Of a stretch of DNA of 64,000 bases, positions 19,588 through 27,873 are shown piece after piece; the stretch's first letter is position 1; each line of letters begins with the position of its first letter. The translations under genes were made by a program, and so were the position numbers. Under the pieces are notes generated by a model that was given only the letters and a program-made list of their open reading frames with translations, did not search any database and was not told the DNA's origin. Origin of the DNA: an uncultured Bacteroidota bacterium (GTDB lineage: Bacteria; Bacteroidota; Bacteroidia; Flavobacteriales; Flavobacteriaceae); NCBI GenBank assembly GCA_913047695.1, contig CAJWUI010000005.1, positions 62,001-126,000 of the forward strand, read 5' to 3'.

Positions 19588-20931
19588 ATGGGACAATATC
19601 ATTTTAAATTACCTAAAATGGGTGAAAGTGTAACTGAGGCAACTGTAACTAAATGGTTAAAGCAGGTAGGTGATAAGGTAATATTAGATGATCCTATTGT
19701 TGAAATTGCGACTGATAAGGTTGATACCGATGTAACCGCTGAAGTTGAGGGTGTTATTATAGAACAGCGATTTAAAGAAAATGACGTCGTCCAGGTTGGA
19801 GAAACCCTTTTAGTAATTGAGACAAAAGAAGAAATAGATTCTATATCATTATCAGTTCAAACTGAAAAGCCTGTCGAGCCAGAAAAGAATAAAAAATCAG
19901 AAACTGAGGTGGTAGCTTCTATTTTGGAAGAAGAAATGGATTCAATAGATAATTTAATAACTTCTCGGGTTGATGAGCCTGCAAAACGTTTTTATTCTCC
20001 TCTTATTAAAAGTATTTCAAAAAAGGAAGGAATCCTTCAAGAAGAATTAGATAGAATTCCAGGTACAGGAAAAAACCAACGTTTAACAAAAAGTGATTTA
20101 CTTGATTATTTAAAAAATAGACCATTCAAAGATTCTTCTAAAGCTAAAGCTTATCAAAAAAAATCTAATGACTTAACCCCGTCAATTGAAAACCCTATAG
20201 CCACGGAACCACTTCTAAATGGGCAAAATCAGATTTTAGAAATGACACGAATGGAGAAGTTGGTATCTGAACACATGAAATCAAGTTTAGAAACCTCTGC
20301 CCATGTGCAGTCTTTTATTGAAGCAGATGTGACAGATCTCTGGGATTGGCGCGAAAAAGAGAAAGAGACATTTTTAAAGCGTGAAAATGAAAAACTAACT
20401 TTTACCCCCCTATTTGTAACTGCAATTATAAAAGCTCTTAGGGACTATCCAATGTTAAACAGTAGTCTTGAGAATGACAGGATAATTATAAAAAAAGAAA
20501 TTAATATTGGTATGGCTACTGCATTACCAGATGGTAATTTAATCGTCCCAGTTATAAAAAATGCTGATCACTTAAATTTGGTAGGTCTTACTAAGGCTGT
20601 TAATGATTTGGCAAATCGTGCACGAAAAAATCAGCTAATACCAGAGGAGGTTCAAGAAGGTACATATACATTTACTAATATTGGAAATTTTGGATCCATT
20701 ATGGGTACACCAATTATAAATCAGCCACAAGTAGGGATTCTTGCAATTGGTATAATTAGAAAAATGCCTTCAGTTATCGAAACCCCAAATGGTGATTTTA
20801 TAGGTGTAAGAAGAAAAGTAATTCTATCCCACAGCTACGATCATCGTATTATAAATGGTGCAACTGGAGGTCTTTTTGTTAAACGTGTAGCAGAATATCT
20901 TGAAAATTGGAATGAAAATTCTCCCTTCTAA
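19588..20931 (+). CDS. 2-oxo acid dehydrogenase E2 (dihydrolipoamide acyltransferase)
   Basis: Acyltransferase core of a 2-oxoacid dehydrogenase complex, probably the branched-chain type. Domains in order: one lipoyl domain (lipoylated Lys about 44 in ATDKVDTDV), an acidic/variable linker, a peripheral subunit-binding domain around residues 130-175 (SPLIKSISKKEGI, KSDLLDYLK), and the catalytic domain to residue 447. The active-site motif reads DHRIINGA, with His about 419 but Asn about 423 where the classical HxxxDG motif has Asp. No E1 or E3 gene is adjacent, so the complex is encoded in separate places. It is followed after 12 bases by the exonuclease gene. Confidence 0.93.
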   Translation: MGQYHFKLPKMGESVTEATVTKWLKQVGDKVILDDPIVEIATDKVDTDVTAEVEGVIIEQRFKENDVVQVGETLLVIETKEEIDSISLSVQTEKPVEPEKNKKSETEVVASILEEEMDSIDNLITSRVDEPAKRFYSPLIKSISKKEGILQEELDRIPGTGKNQRLTKSDLLDYLKNRPFKDSSKAKAYQKKSNDLTPSIENPIATEPLLNGQNQILEMTRMEKLVSEHMKSSLETSAHVQSFIEADVTDLWDWREKEKETFLKRENEKLTFTPLFVTAIIKALRDYPMLNSSLENDRIIIKKEINIGMATALPDGNLIVPVIKNADHLNLVGLTKAVNDLANRARKNQLIPEEVQEGTYTFTNIGNFGSIMGTPIINQPQVGILAIGIIRKMPSVIETPNGDFIGVRRKVILSHSYDHRIINGATGGLFVKRVAEYLENWNENSPF

Positions 20932-20943
20932 ACAACTATATAA

Positions 20944-21717
20944 ATGAAATTAAAATTAACTAAGCCACTTTGTTTTTTTGACTTGGAAACAACTGGGACT
21001 GACGTAAGCAATGACCGCATAATAGAAATTGCAATAATCAAAGTTAATATTGATGGCTCAAGAGAATCACTTGAAATTAGATTAAACCCTGGGATTCCGA
21101 TACCTCCTGAATCTACTCTAATACATGGGATAACTGATGAGATGGTTGCGAATGAACCAAAATTTAAAGATAAAGCCCGAAATATATACAATTTTTTAAA
21201 AGGCTGTGATTTAGCTGGTTTTAATTCAGACAGATTTGACATACCCCTTCTAGTTGAAGAATTGTTAAGAGCAGATTTAGATTTCGATTTTAAAAATACA
21301 AAGACAATTGATGTACAAAATATATTTCATAAAATGGAGGCAAGGACTCTGTCTGCTGCTTTAAAGTTTTATTGTGATAAGGAACTCACCGATGCTCATA
21401 CTGCTATCGCTGACGCAAATGCAACACTCGATGTTTTACTGGCACAATTAGATCGTTATTCAGAACTAGAACCGAACGTAGATTTTTTGAATGATTTTAG
21501 TACCAGAAAAAAAACAGCTGATTTTGCAGGATTTCTAGTTTACAATAGAGATGACGAAGTTTGTTTTGGTTTCGGTAAGCACAAGGGAAAAAAAGTTAAT
21601 GAAATACTTAAAGAAGAGCCTGGATATTTTGGATGGATTCTAAATGCTGAGTTTCCCAGATATACGAAGAAGATCTTAACAGAAATAAAGTTAAATTCAA
21701 TGAATACTAAAGAATAA
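20944..21717 (+). CDS. DnaQ-like 3'-5' exonuclease with Exo X-like C-terminal module
   Basis: DEDDh-family exonuclease. The three exonuclease motifs are clear: DLETTGTD (ExoI), NSDRFDIPLL (ExoII) and HTAIADANAT (ExoIII with the catalytic His). After residue about 190 a separate small module follows (FGFGKHKGKKVNEI, YFGWILNAEFP), resembling the C-terminal segment seen in exodeoxyribonuclease X-like proteins and DUF3820. At 257 residues it is not a polymerase-fused form. It may act in DNA repair or proofreading; the substrate is not defined by sequence. It sits in a tight co-directional run from the E2 gene to cinA. Confidence 0.9.
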   Translation: MKLKLTKPLCFFDLETTGTDVSNDRIIEIAIIKVNIDGSRESLEIRLNPGIPIPPESTLIHGITDEMVANEPKFKDKARNIYNFLKGCDLAGFNSDRFDIPLLVEELLRADLDFDFKNTKTIDVQNIFHKMEARTLSAALKFYCDKELTDAHTAIADANATLDVLLAQLDRYSELEPNVDFLNDFSTRKKTADFAGFLVYNRDDEVCFGFGKHKGKKVNEILKEEPGYFGWILNAEFPRYTKKILTEIKLNSMNTKE

Positions 21718-21721
21718 ATTT

Positions 21722-22333
21722 GTGAAAATCATTTGTGTAGGAAGAAATTATGCTGATCATATTGAAGAATTAAAAAACGAAAAACCGAGTGAGCCCGTAT
21801 TGTTCATTAAACCCGACACTTCAATCATTCAAAAAAAACAGCCATTTTTTTTCCCTCATTTTACAAATGATATTCACTATGAAGTTGAACTTTTAGTCAG
21901 AATTAATAAAATTGGCAAGCATATTGAAACCAAGTTTGCCCCAAATTATTATGATGAAATAGGTCTGGGAATTGATTTCACTGCAAGATCACTACAAAAT
22001 GAGTTAAAATCTAAAAGCTTGCCATGGGAGAAGGCAAAATCTTTTGACGGTTCTACCTTAATTGGTGATTGGTTTTCAAAGAAAGAATTTAAAAATATAA
22101 ATAAAATTAACTTTTCTTTAGAAAGAAATGGTGCCAAAGTTCAAATTGGGAATACAAATAAAATGTTATGGAAGATAGATGAGCTAATAAGTTATGTCTC
22201 AACATTTTTCACCCTCAAGATTGGTGATATTCTATTTACTGGAACTCCATCAGGGGTTGGAAATATTTATAAAAATGATAATTTAAGGGGTTATTTAGAA
22301 AGAAAAATAGCTTTTTCAATTAATATTAAATGA
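21722..22333 (+). CDS. Fumarylacetoacetate hydrolase family protein
   Basis: A 203-residue, single-domain member of the FAH superfamily, whose members cleave or decarboxylate beta-dicarbonyl compounds, including oxaloacetate and acylpyruvates. Metal-binding acidic residues are visible in HYEVELLVRI and GLGIDFTARS, and the conserved end motif is LFTGTPSGVG. Translation starts at GTG 21722; MKIICVGRNYADH is the typical N-terminus and there is no nearby ATG. It follows the exonuclease gene by 4 bases and overlaps cinA by ATGA, so all three are likely co-translated. Exact substrate is unknown. Confidence 0.9.
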   Translation: MKIICVGRNYADHIEELKNEKPSEPVLFIKPDTSIIQKKQPFFFPHFTNDIHYEVELLVRINKIGKHIETKFAPNYYDEIGLGIDFTARSLQNELKSKSLPWEKAKSFDGSTLIGDWFSKKEFKNINKINFSLERNGAKVQIGNTNKMLWKIDELISYVSTFFTLKIGDILFTGTPSGVGNIYKNDNLRGYLERKIAFSINIK

Positions 22334-23571
22334 AAGCAGAGCTAATAACTATAGGTGATGAAATTCTTATTGGTCAAATTGTAAATACTAATTCTGTATT
22401 TTTAGCAAAAGCACTTAATAATATTGGAATTGAGATTATACAAATCACAAGTATTTCAGATAAAAAAGAAGACATTATCAGTGCTCTTAAATCATCAGAA
22501 AAAAGGGCAAAACTTGTAATTCTAACTGGTGGATTAGGACCAACTAGTGATGATCTTACAAAACAAACTTTGTGTTCTTTTTTTGATGATAAATTGATTG
22601 AGAATAAAGAAATACTTGACCACATTGAAGAAATCTTCAAAAAATATGTTACAACCCCAATAAATGATCAAAATAGGAAACAAGCTTTACTTCCATCCAA
22701 AGCAAAAATTTTTAAAAATAATTATGGAACAGCTTCAGGGATGTGGTTCGAAAAAAATGGACAGGTAATTATTTCTTTACCTGGTGTACCTTTTGAAATG
22801 AAATCATTAATGACCAAGGAAGTAATCCCTAAACTACAAAATCATTTTACCCGTCCATTCATAATTCATAAAACAATAATTACCTATGGGTTAGGTGAAA
22901 GCGCAATCGCAGAAATAATTTCTACTTGGGAAAATTCTTTACCCGATGACTTAAAACTAGCATATTTGCCTAGTTTAGGTAGAGTTAGACTTCGAATCTC
23001 TGGAAAAGGACCAGATAGAAAGTCAATAAATGATAAGATAGATAGGGAAATAGATAAACTTTTACCCTTAATTAAAGATATTTTTGTTGGTTATGAAGAT
23101 GTATCTCTTTTTGAGGAAAAAATACAAGCACAATTTTTGATAAAAAACAAGACCTTATCTTTAGCAGAAAGTATTACAGGTGGAGAAATATCAGCACGTT
23201 TAGCTAAAGTACCAGGGGCTTCAAAATATTTTGTAGGCAGTATTATTTCATATCAAACCCAATCTAAATCCGATTTGCTTTCGGTTCCAAAAAACATTAT
23301 TGAAAGAAACTCAGTTGTTAGCAAACAAGTTGCTGAAATGATGGCTCAAAACGTACGTAAAAAATTTAATTCCAGCATAGGTGTTGCAACGACAGGGAAT
23401 GCTGGGCCTTCCAAAGGTGACTCAGATGCTGAAATTGGAACTGTTTGGATAGCAATATCATCAGACAAAAGAATTATAAGCGAAAGATTTACATTCGGTA
23501 AGCATAGAGAAAGCGTAATTGGAAAAGCTGTCAACAAGGCATTAGAGATGGTTTACAGAGAAATAATGTAA
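22330..23571 (+). CDS. cinA: CinA-family protein (MoCF-like plus nicotinamide-nucleotide amidase domains)
   Basis: Full-length two-domain CinA (413 residues). The N-terminal molybdopterin-binding-like domain has ELITIGDEILIGQ and LTGGLGPTSDDLTK; the C-terminal amidase domain has SLAESITGGEIS and TTGNAGPSKGDSDAE, the serine hydrolase-like region that deamidates nicotinamide mononucleotide in characterised homologues. Role: pyridine-nucleotide salvage or repair, historically called competence/damage-inducible protein A. It overlaps the FAH-family gene by 4 bases. The next genes, rpmB onward, have their own promoter. Confidence 0.93.
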   Translation: MKAELITIGDEILIGQIVNTNSVFLAKALNNIGIEIIQITSISDKKEDIISALKSSEKRAKLVILTGGLGPTSDDLTKQTLCSFFDDKLIENKEILDHIEEIFKKYVTTPINDQNRKQALLPSKAKIFKNNYGTASGMWFEKNGQVIISLPGVPFEMKSLMTKEVIPKLQNHFTRPFIIHKTIITYGLGESAIAEIISTWENSLPDDLKLAYLPSLGRVRLRISGKGPDRKSINDKIDREIDKLLPLIKDIFVGYEDVSLFEEKIQAQFLIKNKTLSLAESITGGEISARLAKVPGASKYFVGSIISYQTQSKSDLLSVPKNIIERNSVVSKQVAEMMAQNVRKKFNSSIGVATTGNAGPSKGDSDAEIGTVWIAISSDKRIISERFTFGKHRESVIGKAVNKALEMVYREIM

Positions 23572-23596
23572 AAATCTTATTTTTCTAAAAACAATT

Positions 23597-23625
23597 TTGA
23601 AACTGTTTAAAAAACAGTAAATTTG
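23597..23625 (+). promoter_or_regulatory. Promoter of the rpmB operon with a palindrome in the spacer
   Basis: A textbook Bacteroidota promoter: TTG (23597-23599), an 18-base spacer and TAAATTTG (23618-23625), about 18 bases before the rpmB ATG. The spacer is almost filled by the perfect inverted repeat ACTGTTT-AAA-AAACAGT (23602-23618), which touches the -7 box and could be a repressor or regulator site. Confidence 0.7.
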
Positions 23626-23643
23626 CAGCCGTACAAAATTGTT

Positions 23644-23883
23644 ATGTCAAAAGTTTGTCAAATCAGCGGAAAGAAAGTAATGTTTGGAAATAATGTATCA
23701 AAAGCATTAAATAGAACAAGGCGACGCTTTGATGCAAATATAATCAGAAAACGTTTTTTTGTTCCTGAAGAAGATAAATGGGTCACACTCAATGTTTCAA
23801 CAGCTGTCTTGAAAACCATCAATAAAAAAGGTATCTCAGCTGTTTTAAAAGAAGCTAAGAAAAAAGGTAATTATAAGGGTTAA
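23644..23883 (+). CDS. rpmB: 50S ribosomal protein L28
   Basis: Large-subunit ribosomal protein, 79 residues. It begins [19 protein letters not shown] with the characteristic [10 protein letters not shown] and a basic C-terminal part. A TTG further upstream extends the frame, but it overlaps the promoter's transcription-start region and the ATG at 23644 gives the normal family N-terminus. It heads the cassette rpmB-rpmG-DUF4295, with 5 bases to rpmG. Confidence 0.97.
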   Translation: MSKVCQISGKKVMFGNNVSKALNRTRRRFDANIIRKRFFVPEEDKWVTLNVSTAVLKTINKKGISAVLKEAKKKGNYKG

Positions 23884-23888
23884 ATTTT

Positions 23889-24071
23889 ATGGCTAAAAAA
23901 GGTAACAGGGTACAGGTTATTTTAGAATGTACGGAGCATAAAGATTCAGGTTTACCGGGAACGTCACGCTACATTACAACAAAAAATAAAAAGAATACCC
24001 CAGAACGTCTTGAAGTAAAAAAATTCAACCCAATTTTAAAAAAAATGACTGTTCATAAAGAAATCAAGTAA
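23889..24071 (+). CDS. rpmG: 50S ribosomal protein L33
   Basis: A 60-residue ribosomal protein with the L33 pattern [17 protein letters not shown] and [20 protein letters not shown]. It retains one Cys only and lacks the zinc-binding Cys pairs, so this is the C-minus (zinc-independent) form. It follows rpmB by 5 bases and precedes the 50-residue DUF4295 gene by 2 bases. Confidence 0.96.
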   Translation: MAKKGNRVQVILECTEHKDSGLPGTSRYITTKNKKNTPERLEVKKFNPILKKMTVHKEIK

Positions 24072-24073
24072 TA

Positions 24074-24226
24074 ATGGCTAAGAAATCAGTTGCTTCACTA
24101 CAAACAGGATCAAAAAGATTAACAAAAGCTATAAAAATGGTAAAAAAACCTGGTAGCAATTCTTATAGTTTTGTTGAAACTATCTTACCACCAGATTTGG
24201 TATCTGATTGGCTTAGTAAAAAATAG
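24074..24226 (+). CDS. DUF4295 small protein (50 residues) of the L28-L33 cassette
   Basis: A complete frame from ATG 24074 to TAG 24224-24226, shorter than usual gene-finder cut-offs. The protein starts MAKKSVASLQTGSKRLTKA, is strongly basic in its first half and ends DLVSDWLSKK. This matches the DUF4295 family, which in Bacteroidota almost always follows rpmG. Its size, basic charge and fixed position suggest a ribosome-associated protein, but no function is proven. It lies 2 bases after rpmG and is the last gene before a strong terminator. Confidence 0.9.
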   Translation: MAKKSVASLQTGSKRLTKAIKMVKKPGSNSYSFVETILPPDLVSDWLSKK

Positions 24227-24240
24227 AATAAACTACTTTT

Positions 24241-24275
24241 AAAAAAAAAGCTACTTCTGACAGTAGCTTTTTTTT
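24241..24275 (+). terminator. Intrinsic terminator of the rpmB-rpmG-DUF4295 operon
   Basis: AAAGCTACT (24247-24255), a 6-base loop, then AGTAGCTTT (24262-24270) and a run of T to 24275. The A-tract before and T-tract after extend the stem. It ends about 10 bases before the ftsY start, so ftsY must have its own signal; the T-tract runs into TATTTTTA, one base off the -7 consensus. Confidence 0.88.
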
Positions 24276-24285
24276 ATTTTTATAT

Positions 24286-25230
24286 ATGGGAAGGCTTAAA
24301 GACTTTTTTACAAAAAAGGATGAAAAAAAATTAGAAGAAGGACTATCTAATACGAAAAAGTCTTTTTTATCTCGATTAGGATTAATAGTAGCCGGTAAAA
24401 CAAAAATAAGTGATGATTTTTTAGATGAACTTGAATCAATTCTTATTCAATCTGATGTCGGGGTAGAAACAACTTTAAAGATTATTGATGCATTGCAGAT
24501 AAGAACAGCAAAGGAAAAATATCTTAGTTTTGATGATTTGGTGAGAATGCTTTCCGAAGAAATCTCAAAACTTCTTAAAAAAACCGATAGTGAAGAAAGT
24601 GATTCAAAAAAAAGTAAACCTTATGTGATTATGGTTGTAGGTGTAAATGGAGTAGGTAAGACCACTACAATTGGAAAACTCGCACACCAATTTGGTGTAC
24701 AGGGTAAAAAAATCGTAATTGGAGCCGCGGATACTTTTCGAGCAGGAGCTATAGATCAACTTCAAATTTGGGCTGACCTTGCTAATGCAACTCTAATAAG
24801 GCAAGAGATGGGTAGTGATCCCGCTTCCGTTGCTTTTGACACTATTCAAGCAGCAAAATCTAAAGAAGCTGATTATGTCCTAATTGATACAGCGGGACGT
24901 TTACATAATAAGGTTAATTTAATGAATGAGCTATCAAAAGTAAAGCGAGTAATGTCGAAAGTAATTCCTGAAGCACCGCATGAAGTGCTTTTAGTTTTAG
25001 ATGGTTCAACTGGGCAAAATGCCTTTCAACAAGCGAAACAATTTACTCAGGTAACTAAGGTATCAAGCTTAGCAGTTACGAAATTAGACGGAACTGCAAA
25101 AGGGGGAGTACTCATTGGAATATCAGACCAATTTGAAATTCCTGTGAAATACATTGGGGTTGGAGAGGGAATAGAAGATTTACAAGACTTTGATCCAGAT
25201 AAATTTGTTAAAACATTGTTTAGGAAATAA
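24286..25230 (+). CDS. ftsY: Signal recognition particle receptor FtsY
   Basis: SRP-GTPase that docks ribosome-nascent-chain complexes at the membrane. The 314 residues lack the long acidic A domain of E. coli FtsY and begin almost directly with the helical N domain. G motifs: GVNGVGKTTTIGKLA (P-loop), DTFRAG, DTAGRLHNK and TKLDGTAKGG. It is likely targeted to the membrane through the short basic N-terminus (MGRLKDFFTKKDEKK). It starts 10 bases after the upstream operon's terminator and is followed by the hydrolase gene after 10 bases. Confidence 0.97.
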   Translation: MGRLKDFFTKKDEKKLEEGLSNTKKSFLSRLGLIVAGKTKISDDFLDELESILIQSDVGVETTLKIIDALQIRTAKEKYLSFDDLVRMLSEEISKLLKKTDSEESDSKKSKPYVIMVVGVNGVGKTTTIGKLAHQFGVQGKKIVIGAADTFRAGAIDQLQIWADLANATLIRQEMGSDPASVAFDTIQAAKSKEADYVLIDTAGRLHNKVNLMNELSKVKRVMSKVIPEAPHEVLLVLDGSTGQNAFQQAKQFTQVTKVSSLAVTKLDGTAKGGVLIGISDQFEIPVKYIGVGEGIEDLQDFDPDKFVKTLFRK

Positions 25231-25240
25231 ATAATCTAAA

Positions 25241-26218
25241 ATGAAAATTTTTAAATTTTTTTGGATTTTAATCTTAATTCTAGGAGGTCTATATCTTGTA
25301 GGACCAAAAGTTGAAAGCCCTGACCTTAATATGAACCCAATTGAAGTACCAAAAGAATTAAATATTTTAAAAAATTGGGTTTATAATAAAGAAAAAGCAT
25401 TAGGAAATGTTCGTCCAGGAAATGAATCTTATATAGAGTTTAATGACTCTATTCCAAAAAAAACTAAGTATAGTATTTTGTATTTACATGGTTTTACTGC
25501 CTCAGGAATTGAGGGAGATCCAGTACATCGAAAAATTGCCAAATTTCTTAATGCAAATCTTTATGTTCCTAGACTTTACGGTCATGGACTAAATGAAAAA
25601 GAACCAATGTTGAATTACAACAATAATGATTTTTGGGAATCTGCAAAAGAAGCTATATCGGTCGCAAAAGCTCTTGGAGATAGAGTAATTCTTCTTGGGA
25701 CTTCTCATGGAGGTGTACTCTCTTTGTGTTTTGGTGCTGACCCATCTATCGCTGCAATTTGTCTTTTTGCGCCGAATATTGAGGTATATGATCCATTAGC
25801 AAAACTTCTATCCAAACCATGGGGACTTCAAATGGCTCGTCTTGTAAGAGGCAGTAAATATCATAATATGAATAACATGAATATTGAAAAGAAAAAATAT
25901 TGGACTTCCAAAATACGATTAGAAAGCACACTTCATATGCAAAAACTTTTAGATATTAAAATGAATAAATCAACTTATGAAAAAATAAAGGTTCCAGTTT
26001 TTATGGGATATTATTATAAAAATGATAGTTTACAGGATAAAGTTGTATCTATACCTGCGATGTTAAAAATGTTTGATGAGCTAGGTACCCCAAGCGAATT
26101 AAAGGTAAAAAAAGCGTTTCCCGATGCTGGTGATCACGTGATAACCTCCTATCTAAGTTCTAATAATCATGGGCAAGTAACTAAGGCGGTTCAGGATTTT
26201 TTGAAAAAAATATTATAG
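25241..26218 (+). CDS. Membrane-anchored or exported alpha/beta hydrolase
   Basis: A 325-residue alpha/beta-hydrolase fold protein with an N-terminal hydrophobic segment (FFWILILILGGLYLVG) that acts as an anchor or uncleaved signal. Visible catalytic features: oxyanion-hole motif YLHGFTAS, the nucleophile elbow LLGTSHGG (Ser), and a C-terminal His in AGDHVITSY. A carboxylesterase/lipase-like function is likely, substrate unknown. It lies between ftsY and the amidase with gaps of 10 bases and 1 base, so it is probably in the ftsY transcript. Confidence 0.85.
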   Translation: MKIFKFFWILILILGGLYLVGPKVESPDLNMNPIEVPKELNILKNWVYNKEKALGNVRPGNESYIEFNDSIPKKTKYSILYLHGFTASGIEGDPVHRKIAKFLNANLYVPRLYGHGLNEKEPMLNYNNNDFWESAKEAISVAKALGDRVILLGTSHGGVLSLCFGADPSIAAICLFAPNIEVYDPLAKLLSKPWGLQMARLVRGSKYHNMNNMNIEKKKYWTSKIRLESTLHMQKLLDIKMNKSTYEKIKVPVFMGYYYKNDSLQDKVVSIPAMLKMFDELGTPSELKVKKAFPDAGDHVITSYLSSNNHGQVTKAVQDFLKKIL

Positions 26219-26219
26219 T

Positions 26220-27869
26220 ATGCCCATCTATAAATTTAGATTTTGGTTTCTAATAATATTCATTTTTAACTTTTGCAGTGTTGAAGAACAAAGCCTTGTA
26301 AAATGGATACCCTATGACGAAACAGCTGAATTAAAAGATAATTCAAAAAACTCTTTAAAACGCTTACGATTTAAGCGGATTCAGTCAAAGCATCAGGACA
26401 AAAACTCATTTTTTTCCCCTTTTAAAAAGGAACTTTTAGGCTTCACAAAAAAAGAATATGAAAGATTGAAGCCACTTATCTTAGAAAAAAGTGTACTCGA
26501 AATTCAAGAAAATGTTCAAAAAGGCTTAGTATCATATGAAAAAATATGTTTATTCTATTTATTTCGTATATACTATTTTGAAACCAATCGCGATACTTAT
26601 TTGAATGCTTTAATTTCTCTCAACCCAGATGTTCTTAATAAAGCAAAGCAGCGAGACAAAAAACGAAAGAAACAAATAAACCATCCTTTATATGGAATTC
26701 CTATCCTTATAAAAGATAATATTGATGCTTTACCCATGAGTACTACTGCTGGTAGTGCAGCATTTAAAAATAACATTCCTAATAATGATTCATTTCTTGT
26801 CAAACGTTTAAAGGAAAAGGGAGCACTAATTTTAGGAAAAGTTAATTTGAGTGAATGGGCTTATTATTTTTGTCAAGATTGTCCATTAGGATATAGTGCA
26901 TTGGGGGGACAAACATTAAATCCATATGGGAGGAAAATTTTTGAAACTGGTGGATCAAGTTCAGGAAGTGGAGTAGCAGTTGCAGCAAACTATTCAGTAG
27001 CAGCTATTGGTTCTGAAACTTCAGGTTCAATTTTATCTCCATCAGGTAAAAATAGTGTGGTAGGTCTGAAGCCAACTATAGGATCAATAAGTAGAAACGG
27101 AATGATTCCAATTTCAAGTAGTTTAGATACAGCAGGACCTATAGCTAAAAGTGTTATGGATACTGCCATATTAATGAACGCAATAGTAGGTTTTGACAGT
27201 AATGATGAGTATAGTTATAATAGCGAACCTATTTTTTATCAGGGATTAGATACAGTTACCTTACAGGGGAAAAGTTTTGGAATTTTTGAAAAATATGAAA
27301 AAGATAGTTTGGTGAAAATTTCTTTGGATTTGATGATAAAAGCAGGAGCAAAAATTATTAGTTTCAAAGCTCCTAAAATAGAACTACAAAATTTTATAAA
27401 GCTGCTTGATATAGATATGAAAAGTGATTTACCAAAATATATAAAAAACTGCACTAACAAAAAATTACCTTTTGATTCAATAAAGGACATCGTAAATTTC
27501 AACAAAACGGATAGCCTACTCCATGCACCATATGGGCAAGAAAATTTTACTCGATTAGTTAAAGTAAATATTTCTCAAAATCAATTTAGAAAAACTAAAC
27601 ATGAAATGATGAAATTAGCTAAGAGCTATTTTAAGGTAATCAAAAATCAGAATCTAGACGCTGTCATATCAATTGATAGTAAGGATGCTAAATTTGCAGC
27701 TCTTGCACATTTCCCTGCGTTAGGAATTCCAATGGGATATAAACGTAACGGTCAACCTCAAAATATAACTTTTATTGCCCCTTCAAAAAAAGAACAGATT
27801 TTATTAAACATTGGAGCAGCCTATGAAAAAATAAACCCAGTTCGTATGACGCCTGACTTGTTTAAATAG
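26220..27869 (+). CDS. Amidase-signature lipoprotein
   Basis: A 549-residue amidase of the GatA-like amidase-signature family, predicted to be exported as a lipoprotein (FLIIFIFNFCS near residue 20). The Ser-cisSer-Lys triad is visible: Lys in GIPILIKDNID, cis-Ser in GSETSGSILSPS and the nucleophile region GGSSSGSGVAVA. An N-terminal extension of about 120 residues precedes the catalytic domain. Export argues against the tRNA amidotransferase role of GatA and for hydrolysis of external amides or peptides. It starts 1 base after the hydrolase gene's stop. Confidence 0.88.
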   Translation: MPIYKFRFWFLIIFIFNFCSVEEQSLVKWIPYDETAELKDNSKNSLKRLRFKRIQSKHQDKNSFFSPFKKELLGFTKKEYERLKPLILEKSVLEIQENVQKGLVSYEKICLFYLFRIYYFETNRDTYLNALISLNPDVLNKAKQRDKKRKKQINHPLYGIPILIKDNIDALPMSTTAGSAAFKNNIPNNDSFLVKRLKEKGALILGKVNLSEWAYYFCQDCPLGYSALGGQTLNPYGRKIFETGGSSSGSGVAVAANYSVAAIGSETSGSILSPSGKNSVVGLKPTIGSISRNGMIPISSSLDTAGPIAKSVMDTAILMNAIVGFDSNDEYSYNSEPIFYQGLDTVTLQGKSFGIFEKYEKDSLVKISLDLMIKAGAKIISFKAPKIELQNFIKLLDIDMKSDLPKYIKNCTNKKLPFDSIKDIVNFNKTDSLLHAPYGQENFTRLVKVNISQNQFRKTKHEMMKLAKSYFKVIKNQNLDAVISIDSKDAKFAALAHFPALGIPMGYKRNGQPQNITFIAPSKKEQILLNIGAAYEKINPVRMTPDLFK

Positions 27870-27873
27870 TAAT

